From assembly GCA_030693705.1 (NCBI GenBank), contig JAUYAB010000102.1, forward strand, positions 1 through 52,695: a stretch of 52,695 nucleotides of DNA. The letters run 5' to 3'. Origin of the DNA: Ignavibacteria bacterium (lineage in GTDB: Bacteria > Bacteroidota > Ignavibacteria > Ignavibacteriales > Ignavibacteriaceae). This document shows, piece after piece, positions 16,428 through 25,800 of the stretch. Within the stretch, counting starts at the first letter, position 1. Every line of letters starts with the position of its first letter. A program made the position numbers and the translations under genes. The notes under the pieces were generated by a model that worked only from the letters and a program-made list of their open reading frames with translations, was not told the DNA's origin and made no database searches.

Positions 16428-19010
16428 CTACTTAAGCATCATCATTTTTATTGTGTTTGAAAAACTCCCGGAAACCATCTGACAAAAATAAATGCCTGAA
16501 GGGAGATTCGAAGCATCAAATTGTACATTATATTTACCCGGAGTTTTAGTTTCGTTAACTAACGTTTTAACAACTCTTCCAAGAACATCAAAAACTTTGA
16601 GTGTAACTATTCCCTGATTTTTAACATTATAAGAAATTATTGTTGAAGGATTAAAAGGATTGGGATAATTTTGCCCAAGTCTGAAATCTGTTACCAAAGA
16701 ATTTGCTTCTTCATTATCTTCAACACCTACTACCCAGGCATTTCCAATCCAGGTATTCGTCCAAACAGAAACGTCTGCGTACGAATAATCATTACTTTTT
16801 GCAGAATATGTTAGAACACATTCTCTTGTTTTATTAGGTTCGGTAGCATCATTATCATTTCCAATAAGATCAATGGGGATTCTCATTCCGACTTGCGGTT
16901 TAAAAGTAAACCCTGTTCCAAGTTTGGTTGCAATTTTTTCAAATGGAATTTTTGCTTCCATAATGTATCCAGGGGTAAGTGATTTTTCAACAAATTTAAA
17001 GTCGGTAGAATTAGTATCCAATACAACGCCGCCACCTGCTTGATCAAGAATAACTCCCCATTCATTAAAGCGGAAGTGATAATCGGATTCCTGTCCTTTT
17101 TGATAACTTGTATGGGATTCACCTCTCCAATCATATAAACCTAAAAATAAATCTACTCCGTCGTATAGATAAGAAAGATCCAGGTTGTTGGTTGCATCCT
17201 CAAATAGTATATCGTCGTTCACATCTAGTGCAACATACATGTTGTTCTCGTCAACTGCCAAGTAAGCGTTGAAAGAAAAATCTGCATCGTTACCCAAAGA
17301 ATAGCCTAAACCTTCAGGAATATGTGTAGTTCCTTTTGCAATGGAAACTTCAATCGGTATAACTGAACTCCATTCAGATAGATCACCGTCAGCAACAAAA
17401 TTTGTAGGAGCCGATTCATTAATAACCGGAACACCTTTAGCAATATTTTGGGTTCCACCGGCAGTTGCGGCAATCGGACCAACATTTCCGGCGGCATCGG
17501 TACATACTACTGCATAATAGTAGGTAACATTTTGATCGGTTCCCGGAGCTATGATAGGATGTTCCAGAGATTGGATATTTTCAGAAATAGCATAACCGAG
17601 ATGATCGACATCTTTTGAAGTTACATCCGTTATCGGTTTTGTACTACCATAAACATCATAGACTTCACCGCTTTCGAGCTGTACATCTTGCCATAAAATC
17701 AAATTGTTATAATTACCTGCTGCCGATCCTTGAATCATTCCGCATGCTTCAGGCGGCATTACGTCGAATATAGGAGAACCTGTCCATACTTCATCAAGAT
17801 AAACAACTTGATTTTGCCAGCGTGCATCGTTTGTTCTAAGTATTTTAAATCTCCATACTTTGGTTGTATCGAATAGACCATCAACTTGTGCAGAGGTAAG
17901 ATCATCCCAAACTCCTGCTTTTTTATCAAATGATCTAAGCGGAATATGTAAGTTCTTCCAACTATTGTCATAATTCATTTCGTCAGCTTTTACTACATAA
18001 GCCGCTTCAAAAGGATAGTCTCCCTTAGAAGCGCTATCTGTATCAACATCTTGAAAAATGATTCTCAAATCGCCAATACCGGCAGGAGCTTTTATTTTGA
18101 ATTTCAAGGTATCGATTGCCCATTGTTCCATCAAACTTACTGGTTTTTTAAGTTCCCAGATTGGTCCATCCCATTGACCCGGGGTAGTCCATTTCAATGA
18201 GTTACTATGAGTTGCGGGATTTGAACATTGTTCGTTAGATACAACACAAGACCCGCCTCTTCCGGCATTAAATAATAGGTTAGAAGGAATAGCATTTCCA
18301 TTAAAAAAAGTAAGCGATTTACTTTGAACTCCGTGTAATTCCAATTGATCAAAATAAATTGTTCCTTCTCCAATCTTTGTTGTTTGTTCGTCACAAACAA
18401 ATTCCCAAACAAATCCTTTAATCATATCCAGATCAAGAGTTGTATTTCCCCATTGCATGCCTCCCCATGATCTTTGAGCAAAACCATGTCCTTCAGTATT
18501 ATCGTTGTTAACCAAGGGGATCGCAACGTAATTCCATCCCGGTTGTGCGGTTTTCAAAATATCCAGAAAGGAAAAATATTTTTCGCAAGCATTTTGCGAA
18601 TAAGTATAAGCACCATTTGCTGCATCGCTAACATCAAGCAAGCAAAGTCTTAAGACCATTTTCACGTCTGCTGCCGACGGCTTTTCAACATAATAACGAA
18701 AAGTTAAGCTATCGTAGCCAGATAAATCATAAGTTCCGGTTGAATCCGGACACCATTGTTCGGCGCCAACGTGATTACCCCAAGAGAAGTATCCAGAAGT
18801 CCGATAATCCACCTTAATAGCTCCGTCTCCGGCATATTTGAGTGTGTTTTCGTATGTTATTTTAAAAATATCTCCCTGTGCTTTTTCACCGTTCATTATC
18901 ATCCAGTAGTTTGTGTCGGCCGGCGCACTATCAAAGCCATCCACAACCCGCTGTGCCTGCAAATTTACTACAAGAGTAACTGCAAAAATTAAGTAAAGTA
19001 ACTTTTTCAT
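16428..19010 (-). CDS. Secreted carbohydrate-binding protein (CBM9-like domain) with type A sorting tail
   Basis: 860 aa with a signal peptide (about 1-19). Two related jelly-roll modules occupy about 20-230 and 235-415; both have a segment like TYDLSGYDSLTFRYYVEKP or EQWAIDTLKFKIKAP, and look like CBM-type beta-sandwiches. Residues about 530-750 resemble the CBM9/DOMON-like sugar-binding domain (NFVADGDLSEWSSVIPIEVS, YLAVDENNMYVALDVNDDI). The C-terminus carries LGQNYPNPFNPSTIISYNV and ends KMMMLK, a T9SS type A sorting domain. No catalytic domain is recognisable. It probably tethers a glycan at the cell surface. A 255-bp gap upstream and a strong terminator downstream suggest it is transcribed on its own. 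Confidence 0.8.
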   Translation of the reverse strand: MKKLLYLIFAVTLVVNLQAQRVVDGFDSAPADTNYWMIMNGEKAQGDIFKITYENTLKYAGDGAIKVDYRTSGYFSWGNHVGAEQWCPDSTGTYDLSGYDSLTFRYYVEKPSAADVKMVLRLCLLDVSDAANGAYTYSQNACEKYFSFLDILKTAQPGWNYVAIPLVNNDNTEGHGFAQRSWGGMQWGNTTLDLDMIKGFVWEFVCDEQTTKIGEGTIYFDQLELHGVQSKSLTFFNGNAIPSNLLFNAGRGGSCVVSNEQCSNPATHSNSLKWTTPGQWDGPIWELKKPVSLMEQWAIDTLKFKIKAPAGIGDLRIIFQDVDTDSASKGDYPFEAAYVVKADEMNYDNSWKNLHIPLRSFDKKAGVWDDLTSAQVDGLFDTTKVWRFKILRTNDARWQNQVVYLDEVWTGSPIFDVMPPEACGMIQGSAAGNYNNLILWQDVQLESGEVYDVYGSTKPITDVTSKDVDHLGYAISENIQSLEHPIIAPGTDQNVTYYYAVVCTDAAGNVGPIAATAGGTQNIAKGVPVINESAPTNFVADGDLSEWSSVIPIEVSIAKGTTHIPEGLGYSLGNDADFSFNAYLAVDENNMYVALDVNDDILFEDATNNLDLSYLYDGVDLFLGLYDWRGESHTSYQKGQESDYHFRFNEWGVILDQAGGGVVLDTNSTDFKFVEKSLTPGYIMEAKIPFEKIATKLGTGFTFKPQVGMRIPIDLIGNDNDATEPNKTRECVLTYSAKSNDYSYADVSVWTNTWIGNAWVVGVEDNEEANSLVTDFRLGQNYPNPFNPSTIISYNVKNQGIVTLKVFDVLGRVVKTLVNETKTPGKYNVQFDASNLPSGIYFCQMVSGSFSNTIKMMMLK

Positions 19011-19265
19011 CGAGATGTACCTTATGTTTGTGAAACAGATAATAATTAGTTGTAATAATTCGAGTGAAAAATAATCGTTAATTAAGCCACAGACAAATTA
19101 AATGCTTTGAACGCACTATTCAGGCTGTAAACGAGTAGACAGGAAGAGATGATTGCACTCAAAAAAAAGATTTTAACGAACTAAATAATCAAAGACTATT
19201 TTTTTAATACAACAATAATTTCTTCTTGTTCAAAGTTCTGAAAATTATTGAGGGTGCCTTTATCA

Positions 19266-21011
19266 TTATTTCTCGAGAATCATTTTTTTTGAAATGAGTA
19301 ATCCATCAACACTTAAAGTGTAAAAATAAACACCCGATGGAAGCGAGACACCGTTGCTTTTTCCTGAGAAATGAACCGAATACTTACCGGTTTCTTTTTC
19401 AGTATTGACTAATTCAACAACTTGTTTACCGAGAATATCAAAAACTTTTAAGCTTACAAAAGATTTTTTTGTAACACTATATTCGATTGTGCATTCCGGG
19501 TTAAACGGATTTGGGTAATTTTGCCCAAGAGAGAAACTTGTACTCTTATTCATTTTTTCTTCATGAACACTTGTTGTCACTTCTCCAACTAAAGGAAGAA
19601 TTATATCATTGTAGTTTGTAAAGATTTTTAATGTATCAAAAAAATTGCTTGATAAATTCGGCTTAAAATAGATTTTGATAATGAGACTATCGTTAGCATT
19701 AATTTTTGCAGGGAATTCATACGGGAAGTAGAATGATCTTTCGTTATTGGTTATCGAAGTAATAACGACCGGGAAAGGATTACTGTTTATCAAACTAACT
19801 CTTACAGAAACAGTATCGTTAATATCATTAACATTAAACCGGCGGTTTTCAACTGTTGAAGAAATTTTATTACCGCTTGTAATTTGTCCTGGTTTCCACG
19901 GAAAACGGTAAGCCCTGTAGGTTGAATAGCTATCTTTAAAAGAAAGTTCGAATACTTTTCTCCCCGATGCAGTCACTTCAGTGATTGCCGGAACAGCAGC
20001 TCCCCAGGCAATAAACGTGTTGCCGTTTTGTAATCTTTGCGAATACCCAAGTCCTATGCTGTAGATGTCGGGTAAGTTTCTAAATTGCCAGACAAGTGTT
20101 GCAGTTTTATTTTTTTCATCTATTTTATATTCAAGCGCTCTTGAAAAAGATAACGACGACGGTTCTCTTCTAAATCCGTTGTCAAAAAGAATGATATTCC
20201 CATTCAGCAGCCTTCTCGCTGCATGTTGCCATGAAAATCCCAAAGTATCATTAATAAATTTGAATTGATTCTTTTTCCCTCCAAGTCTCCACATCACTTC
20301 TCCGGTCACTCTATCAATCTTGGCAATTTCCTGGGTATTTCTGAACGAGATTAAAAAATTTCCGTCTGTATCCACATCAATTGAATTGCCGTGGGCAACA
20401 TCAATAGTGCCTTGTTTAAGATCGGAATAACTGTCGGTAATTTCAAAATGATCCCAGGTCTTCCACTCAAATATTACATTTTTATTTTTATCAATTTCCT
20501 GAACAACATACCCGATGATGGTTGCCGAAGGATTTCCGCCTTCTACAATCTTGCTCATATCAACTTTATGCATATCAAAACCAAGAATCAAAAAATTACC
20601 GTTCGGAAGAATTCTTAACTCGTGAATGTCGGTTTCTATTCCATTCAAGCATTTTATACTGTCAATAAGATTGTAGTCCTCATCCATAATATAGAAACAA
20701 TCCATTTTAATATCATAATAAGATAACGTTCCGTTTGGCTGCGGTTTGAAGTCATATACTCCGCCGTTTGTTTTTTGCGCAAAAACCGGAATGCCGTTGT
20801 TTCCAATAATCATGATATAAGGTGCAGATGAAGTGGTAGTTGCTAAAAATATTTCATTTGTGTCACACCCGGCTGAAGAAAATATAGAGAATTCAGGAAT
20901 GCTTGAAGGAGATTGAATATTTTTAAAGGGCTGATCCTTATCAGCAGGAAAAGCGTTTATAAAATTTGGGACTCTAAAAAGTAAAAGCAATATTAAAACT
21001 AATTTTTTCAT
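19266..21011 (-). CDS. Arylsulfotransferase (ASST)-family secreted protein with type A sorting tail
   Basis: 581 aa with signal peptide (about 1-20). Residues about 50-370 form repeated beta-propeller blades. Diagnostic segments are VAHGNSIDVDTDGNFLISFR, IDRVTGEVMWRLGG and FSWQHAARRLLNGNIILFDNG, as in the arylsulfotransferase (ASST/Arylsulfotran_2) families. Classical ASST moves sulfate between phenolic compounds through a catalytic His; I cannot assign that residue here, and many family members are uncharacterised. Residues about 390-475 resemble an Ig-like ASPM/Hydin-type domain, and the tail carries LGQNYPNPFNPECTIEYSV. The gene lies between NagX and the carbohydrate-binding protein. Action on a sulfated glycan is possible but unproven. 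Confidence 0.75.
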   Translation of the reverse strand: MKKLVLILLLLFRVPNFINAFPADKDQPFKNIQSPSSIPEFSIFSSAGCDTNEIFLATTTSSAPYIMIIGNNGIPVFAQKTNGGVYDFKPQPNGTLSYYDIKMDCFYIMDEDYNLIDSIKCLNGIETDIHELRILPNGNFLILGFDMHKVDMSKIVEGGNPSATIIGYVVQEIDKNKNVIFEWKTWDHFEITDSYSDLKQGTIDVAHGNSIDVDTDGNFLISFRNTQEIAKIDRVTGEVMWRLGGKKNQFKFINDTLGFSWQHAARRLLNGNIILFDNGFRREPSSLSFSRALEYKIDEKNKTATLVWQFRNLPDIYSIGLGYSQRLQNGNTFIAWGAAVPAITEVTASGRKVFELSFKDSYSTYRAYRFPWKPGQITSGNKISSTVENRRFNVNDINDTVSVRVSLINSNPFPVVITSITNNERSFYFPYEFPAKINANDSLIIKIYFKPNLSSNFFDTLKIFTNYNDIILPLVGEVTTSVHEEKMNKSTSFSLGQNYPNPFNPECTIEYSVTKKSFVSLKVFDILGKQVVELVNTEKETGKYSVHFSGKSNGVSLPSGVYFYTLSVDGLLISKKMILEK

Positions 21012-21090
21012 AACTGACGTTTCAAGGTATCAAACAAATTTTCGAGAAATTAACTGCTCTCAGTCTTATAAAACAAATTTCATTTTTGAG

Positions 21091-22194
21091 CTAAACTTTA
21101 AGAAATATTTTTTTCTTATATAGGAAATAGAATAATAACCACTGAATTATAATCATAAAACAAACTCCCAATACCGGTTGAAATCCTTTATCAAAGTGTT
21201 GAATAAATCCCCCAAATATTCGTTCAACAGGTCTGTTATAATCTACAAAAACAGTAGCCAGATAAATAGTGATTGAGTTCATGCCGATAACAGTAAAGAA
21301 GAATGACCATGTCACAATCTTAACAACATCAATAACTAAATAGAAGATGCTAAATAACAAAAGCGACCATCCGGCAGTATGGAGCACAAATGAACTAGTC
21401 CATAGATTTTTATTAATTGGTAAAACATAATTCCAGATTAACGAGATAACAAGAAGAACTACCCCTGAAACAAACATATACAAAATCTTTTTTCTTTCGC
21501 TAATTGTCTTGTTCTTAACAAACACTCCCGTGAGCGCACCAAGCAACGCAGTTGCCGTTGCAGGTATTTTAACAAGCCACCCCTCGGGATCACTGACTCC
21601 GAGGAATAATTGCCCGGGTAAAAAGAGTCTATCAATAAAAGCATTTATACTTCCTTCACTTGTAAGTACACCAGCGCCATAACCGGGCACAGGTATCAAC
21701 GTTTGAATTGCCCAATAAAAAAGTAATATCCCAACAACCCAATAAATTTGATGCTTCCAATCTGTATTTAAGAAAATCAAAGCTGCAAAAAAATAAGCTA
21801 TCCCAATTTGAGCAAGAACACTTGCAAATCTTATGTGTGAAAAATTCCAATCACCTAATCCGTTATAAATAACTCCTAAAAAAATTAAGAGCGCGACTCT
21901 TTTGGAAATTTTGCTGTAAATTTTCCTCTTCGCAACTCCCTTCTCCAATTGCCGTGTTAATGAAAATGGCATCGCTACACCGGAAAGGAAAAGGAAAAGC
22001 GGAAAGATCAAATCGAAGAAATGAAATCCGTTCCACTCAACATGATCAAATTGCGGAGCTATCATTACCAACCAGGACCAGCCGGTATAATCTTTAAGTG
22101 AAAGAAGTAGTTGCTGTCCACCGGTAATCCAGAACATATCAAAACCGCGAAGCGCATCAAGCGAAAGCAACCTATTAGATTTAATTTCATCCAT
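21091..22194 (-). CDS. NagX-like membrane acyltransferase (DUF5009/HGSNAT type)
   Basis: 367 aa, about 10 membrane helices. It starts RLLSLDALRGFDMFWI and has FHFFDLIFPLFLFLSGVAMPFSL, the hallmark of the heparan-alpha-glucosaminide N-acetyltransferase-like/DUF1624/DUF5009 family. NagX genes occur in GlcNAc utilisation clusters of several bacteria, where the protein is thought to transacetylate glucosamine-type sugars across the inner membrane. It is the first gene of the minus-strand block (ASST gene 79 bp downstream), and its promoter should lie in the divergent gap at 22195-22845. Assignment to the family is firm, but the exact reaction is not established. Confidence 0.88.
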   Translation of the reverse strand: MDEIKSNRLLSLDALRGFDMFWITGGQQLLLSLKDYTGWSWLVMIAPQFDHVEWNGFHFFDLIFPLFLFLSGVAMPFSLTRQLEKGVAKRKIYSKISKRVALLIFLGVIYNGLGDWNFSHIRFASVLAQIGIAYFFAALIFLNTDWKHQIYWVVGILLFYWAIQTLIPVPGYGAGVLTSEGSINAFIDRLFLPGQLFLGVSDPEGWLVKIPATATALLGALTGVFVKNKTISERKKILYMFVSGVVLLVISLIWNYVLPINKNLWTSSFVLHTAGWSLLLFSIFYLVIDVVKIVTWSFFFTVIGMNSITIYLATVFVDYNRPVERIFGGFIQHFDKGFQPVLGVCFMIIIQWLLFYFLYKKKIFLKV

Positions 22195-22845
22195 AATTAG
22201 TCCACATAAATATATAAACGGTATTTTTGAAATTTAATTTAGGGAATTATTTTTATTTAGCATGAAGCGACGATTTTTTCTTTTTTTCTTTTTACCGCCC
22301 AACCAATGTCAAAAGTTATATTAAGCTTTCCCAAAAAAGATAAAAAGGGTGGAAATTTTGTGGACATAGAACGAGTTCTAAACTAATTAGCAAATGAATA
22401 AATATATGTGGAATTTTGCAACCATGTTAGTGAGAATTTAAAAAGAAATGTTGAGTACATTATATAGTTAGCCAAAATATTCTGCACAAAATGGACTGCC
22501 CGCCGCAGGCAGGTAAGAATATTTTCTTGAAATCAAATACCGAACATCGAACAAGGGATAACGAATGATGAAGTTTTACATTTCGATATTCTACATTCCT
22601 TGTTCATTATTCATTATTATTTTTTTAGTTCTGGTTTTACCAGGTTATATAGTTAGTAAAAATCCGCGGCGGCGGACTACGCTAAGTGGCAAGAATATTT
22701 AGTTGATTAAAAAACATAATCGAATGGATGAATTATAGTGATTGGTTGAATGTTATTCATTCAGTCATGCATCCATTCAATCATTCCAAATTATTTTGGC
22801 TCTGGTTATGCCAGGTTATAGAATTATTATAGGAGATTGAATTTA
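22195..22845. other. Divergent intergenic region with tandem hairpin units
   Basis: No credible gene here. From 22195 to about 22459 I see only AT-rich sequence that should contain the promoters of the NagX gene (leftward) and the giant kinase (rightward). From 22460 to 22815 lie two diverged tandem units described separately. The kinase ribosome-binding site (aggag at 22831-22835) follows immediately. Confidence 0.6.
22460..22815 (+). repeat. Two diverged tandem units, each with GC-rich and AT-rich hairpins
   Basis: Unit 1 is 22460-22644 (185 bp) and unit 2 is 22645-22815 (171 bp). Both begin TTATATAGTTAG (22460-22471 and 22645-22656), then hold a short GC-rich hairpin (CTGCC/GGCAG at 22496-22512; TCCGC/GCGGA at 22663-22676), then AAGAATATTT (22515-22524; 22691-22700). 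Each then has an AT-rich inverted repeat of unrelated sequence (GAACAAGG at 22549 with CCTTGTTC at 22598; GAATGGATG at 22722 with CATCCATTC at 22770). Both close with CTGGTTWTRCCAGG (22631-22644; 22802-22815), followed by TTATA. Conserved ends with different middles suggest a repeated modular element. Confidence 0.65.
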
Positions 22846-25800
22846 ATGAGCAACAAAAAATCTCGCGAAAAAATTCTTATGGTAGGCAATACAACTTCCG
22901 CGACAGATTTATTAAAAACTATTCTGGAAAAAGATGGCTATCATCTTTATGTTTCAAAGAACGGGGAGAAAGCTATTGGCAAAGCTGAATTAATAAAACC
23001 TGATTTAATTTTATTAGATGTAACTTCCAAAATAGATGGAATAAAAGTTTACCAACACTTCAAATCCCACAAATTACTGAAAGAAATTCCTGTAATAATT
23101 CTGAGATCAAAAAAAGCTGCCAAAGCTTCGGTAGAAGCGCATGAGAATGGATGTGTTGATTATATAACAAAACCCATAAAAATCAATGAAGCTCTGGGTA
23201 AAATCAGAACCGCGCTCACAGTCCAAAAGATGCGTAAACAATTAAAGACACAAAACAAACAACTTCAAAAGGAAATTGCCGAACACGGTTTGTTAGAAAA
23301 AAAGATCAAGGAGTTAAATGATAACTTGGAATCGCGTGTTCAGCGAAAGACTGCTGATAGAGATAAAATAAACAAAATTGCATATCTGAAATACTTTGAA
23401 AATATGGACAAAGTCAACCGCGCAATTCAGCAGGCATATGATCTTGACCAGATGATGAGCGCTGTACTTGAAACAGTTTTATCAATATTTGAATGTGACC
23501 GGGCGTGGTTGTTCCATCCATGCGATCCGGATGCCTCCTCGTTTCGTGTATATGGGGAAATAACCCGACCGGAATATCCGGGAGCTAAAATCTTGAATGT
23601 TGACATGCCAATGCCTCAAGACATGGCTCAAAACTTACGGGATGCTCTGGAAGCTGCCGACCCGGTAACGTATCTTGCCGGGAGTGTAAACCCCATTAAC
23701 AAGTTGAGTTCCGAGCAATTTGGTGTTAAGTCAATGATGATGGTTGCTCTTTATCCAAATTCGGGTAAACCATGGGTTTTCGGTTTACACCAGTGTTCAT
23801 ACGCGCGCACATGGACCGAAGAAGAGAAAAGATTGTTCAAAGAAATCGGCAGTAGGCTGAGCGATTCACTGACGAGTAGGTTGGTATTACGGTATCTTAA
23901 AGAAAGCGAAGAGAACTATCGAAACCTTATTGATAATATGAAGGAAGGAATATTTATTTTAAATGAAAAAGGGTTAATCACATTCGCCAATAAAGCGTTG
24001 GCAAATATCCATGGTTATAGTAGTCCCGATATATTATTGAATAGATATTTTATGGAATTCATTGAACCATCCGTTAAAGATGAAATAACTCAGAAATTTA
24101 GAAATGCAATACAAACGAGAGAAATTATCTCTGAAATAGAGTTACCATTAATAAAGGAAGATGGCTCTTTAGCTCACATTTTAGTTCGTCCCAACTTCAT
24201 TGTTCAAGGAGAACAAGTAATTGGTACAACGGGGATGATCCAAGATATCACAGAACGCAAGAAAGCCGAAGCCCAGATACTTAAACTAAACCGTATTTAT
24301 GCCGTACTAAGCAACATCAATCAAGCAATTGTTGGAATTCACGATGCCAACGAGATGTTAAATGAGTTATGCCGGATTGCAATTGAATATGGAAAGTTCC
24401 GGATGGTGTGGATTGGTATGGTAAACTTAGATACGAATAAAGTGGATGTCGCTGCTTCAAATGGTGTTTCCGGAGATTACCTAAAAAATATTAATATTGA
24501 TTTGAATGATGAACTTCGAAGTAGTGGACCCACAGGTATGGCAATCAAGTATGGGATACATAAAATATCCAATAACATTTTGAATGATGATAGTATGATT
24601 ACCTGGCGCGATGAGGCAATCAAGTATGGTTTTAAATCTTCCGCCGCATTCCCATTAATAGTATTCGGCAAGCAAGTTGGTGCATTCAATATATATTCTG
24701 ATGAGGTCGATTTTTTCCATGAGGATGATATAAAACTCCTAGATGAAATGGTATTGGATATTTCATTTGCTCTGGAGTTCATAGAAAGTGAAAACAAACG
24801 CAGGCAAACAGAACTTCAATTAATAAACCGCGAGCGTGAATTCCGTACCTTAGCTGAGAACATCCCCAACCATATAATCCGCTATGATTTGGATTGCCGT
24901 GCAATATATGTAAACCATTCGGATACGGCATCAAAATATTTCACTTCTCCTATTGCAGGTAAGATCCCATTAGAAAATCAATCGAAAGGTTCTGAAGCAA
25001 TAGAAGATTATCAGGCAAAGTTGCTGTGGGTTCTTAAAACCGGCATTGAACAAAAAACAGAATTCGTACTCCCCGATCTTACAGGAAAGATTCATGTACA
25101 CGATGTTAACTTTGTAGCCGAGCGCAATATCGAGGGTGAAATTATTGGGGCTTTGGCTATTGAACACGACATTACCGAACGCAAGCAAGCTGAAGAAGAA
25201 TTACAGAAAACCCACGAAGAACTGAAAAGGACTTCAAGATTCAACGAAGCATTACTCTCGGCAATTCCCACACCGGTATTTTATAAAGACAAAGAGGGTC
25301 GGTATCTTGGCTGCAACCTTGCTTTCTCCGATTTCATGGGTGTAACCTCAGATCAGATAAAGGGGAAAACCGTATTCGAACTTTGGCCCGGCGAACACGC
25401 TAAAGTTTACCATCAAAAAGATTTGGATCTAATGCAGAATCCTGTACGGCAGATTTATGAATTCAAAGTAAAACATAAAGACGGATTAGAACGTCCGGTC
25501 ATTTATTCCAAAGACGTTTTTCGAGATGAAAACGATCAGGTAATTGGTGTTGTAGGAGCTTTTATAGATATCTCAACGCGCAAGGAGGCTGAAAAAGCGC
25601 TTCAAAAAAGTGAAACTCTCTACCGAACGATTATTAATACCATTCAAGATGTCTTCTACCGAACTGATGAAAACGGGATTATTCTTATTGCAAGCCCATC
25701 AATTCTATCACTTTTAGGATATGAATCGATGGATGAAATAATCGGACACCCGATAACAAGTATGTGGAAACAGCCGGCGAAGCGACAGGCAATGTTGGAT

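Noticed and set aside
22837-22845. TTG at 22837 as start of the giant kinase
   Set aside because: The aggag ribosome-binding site ends 1 bp before it; the ATG at 22846 has proper spacing.
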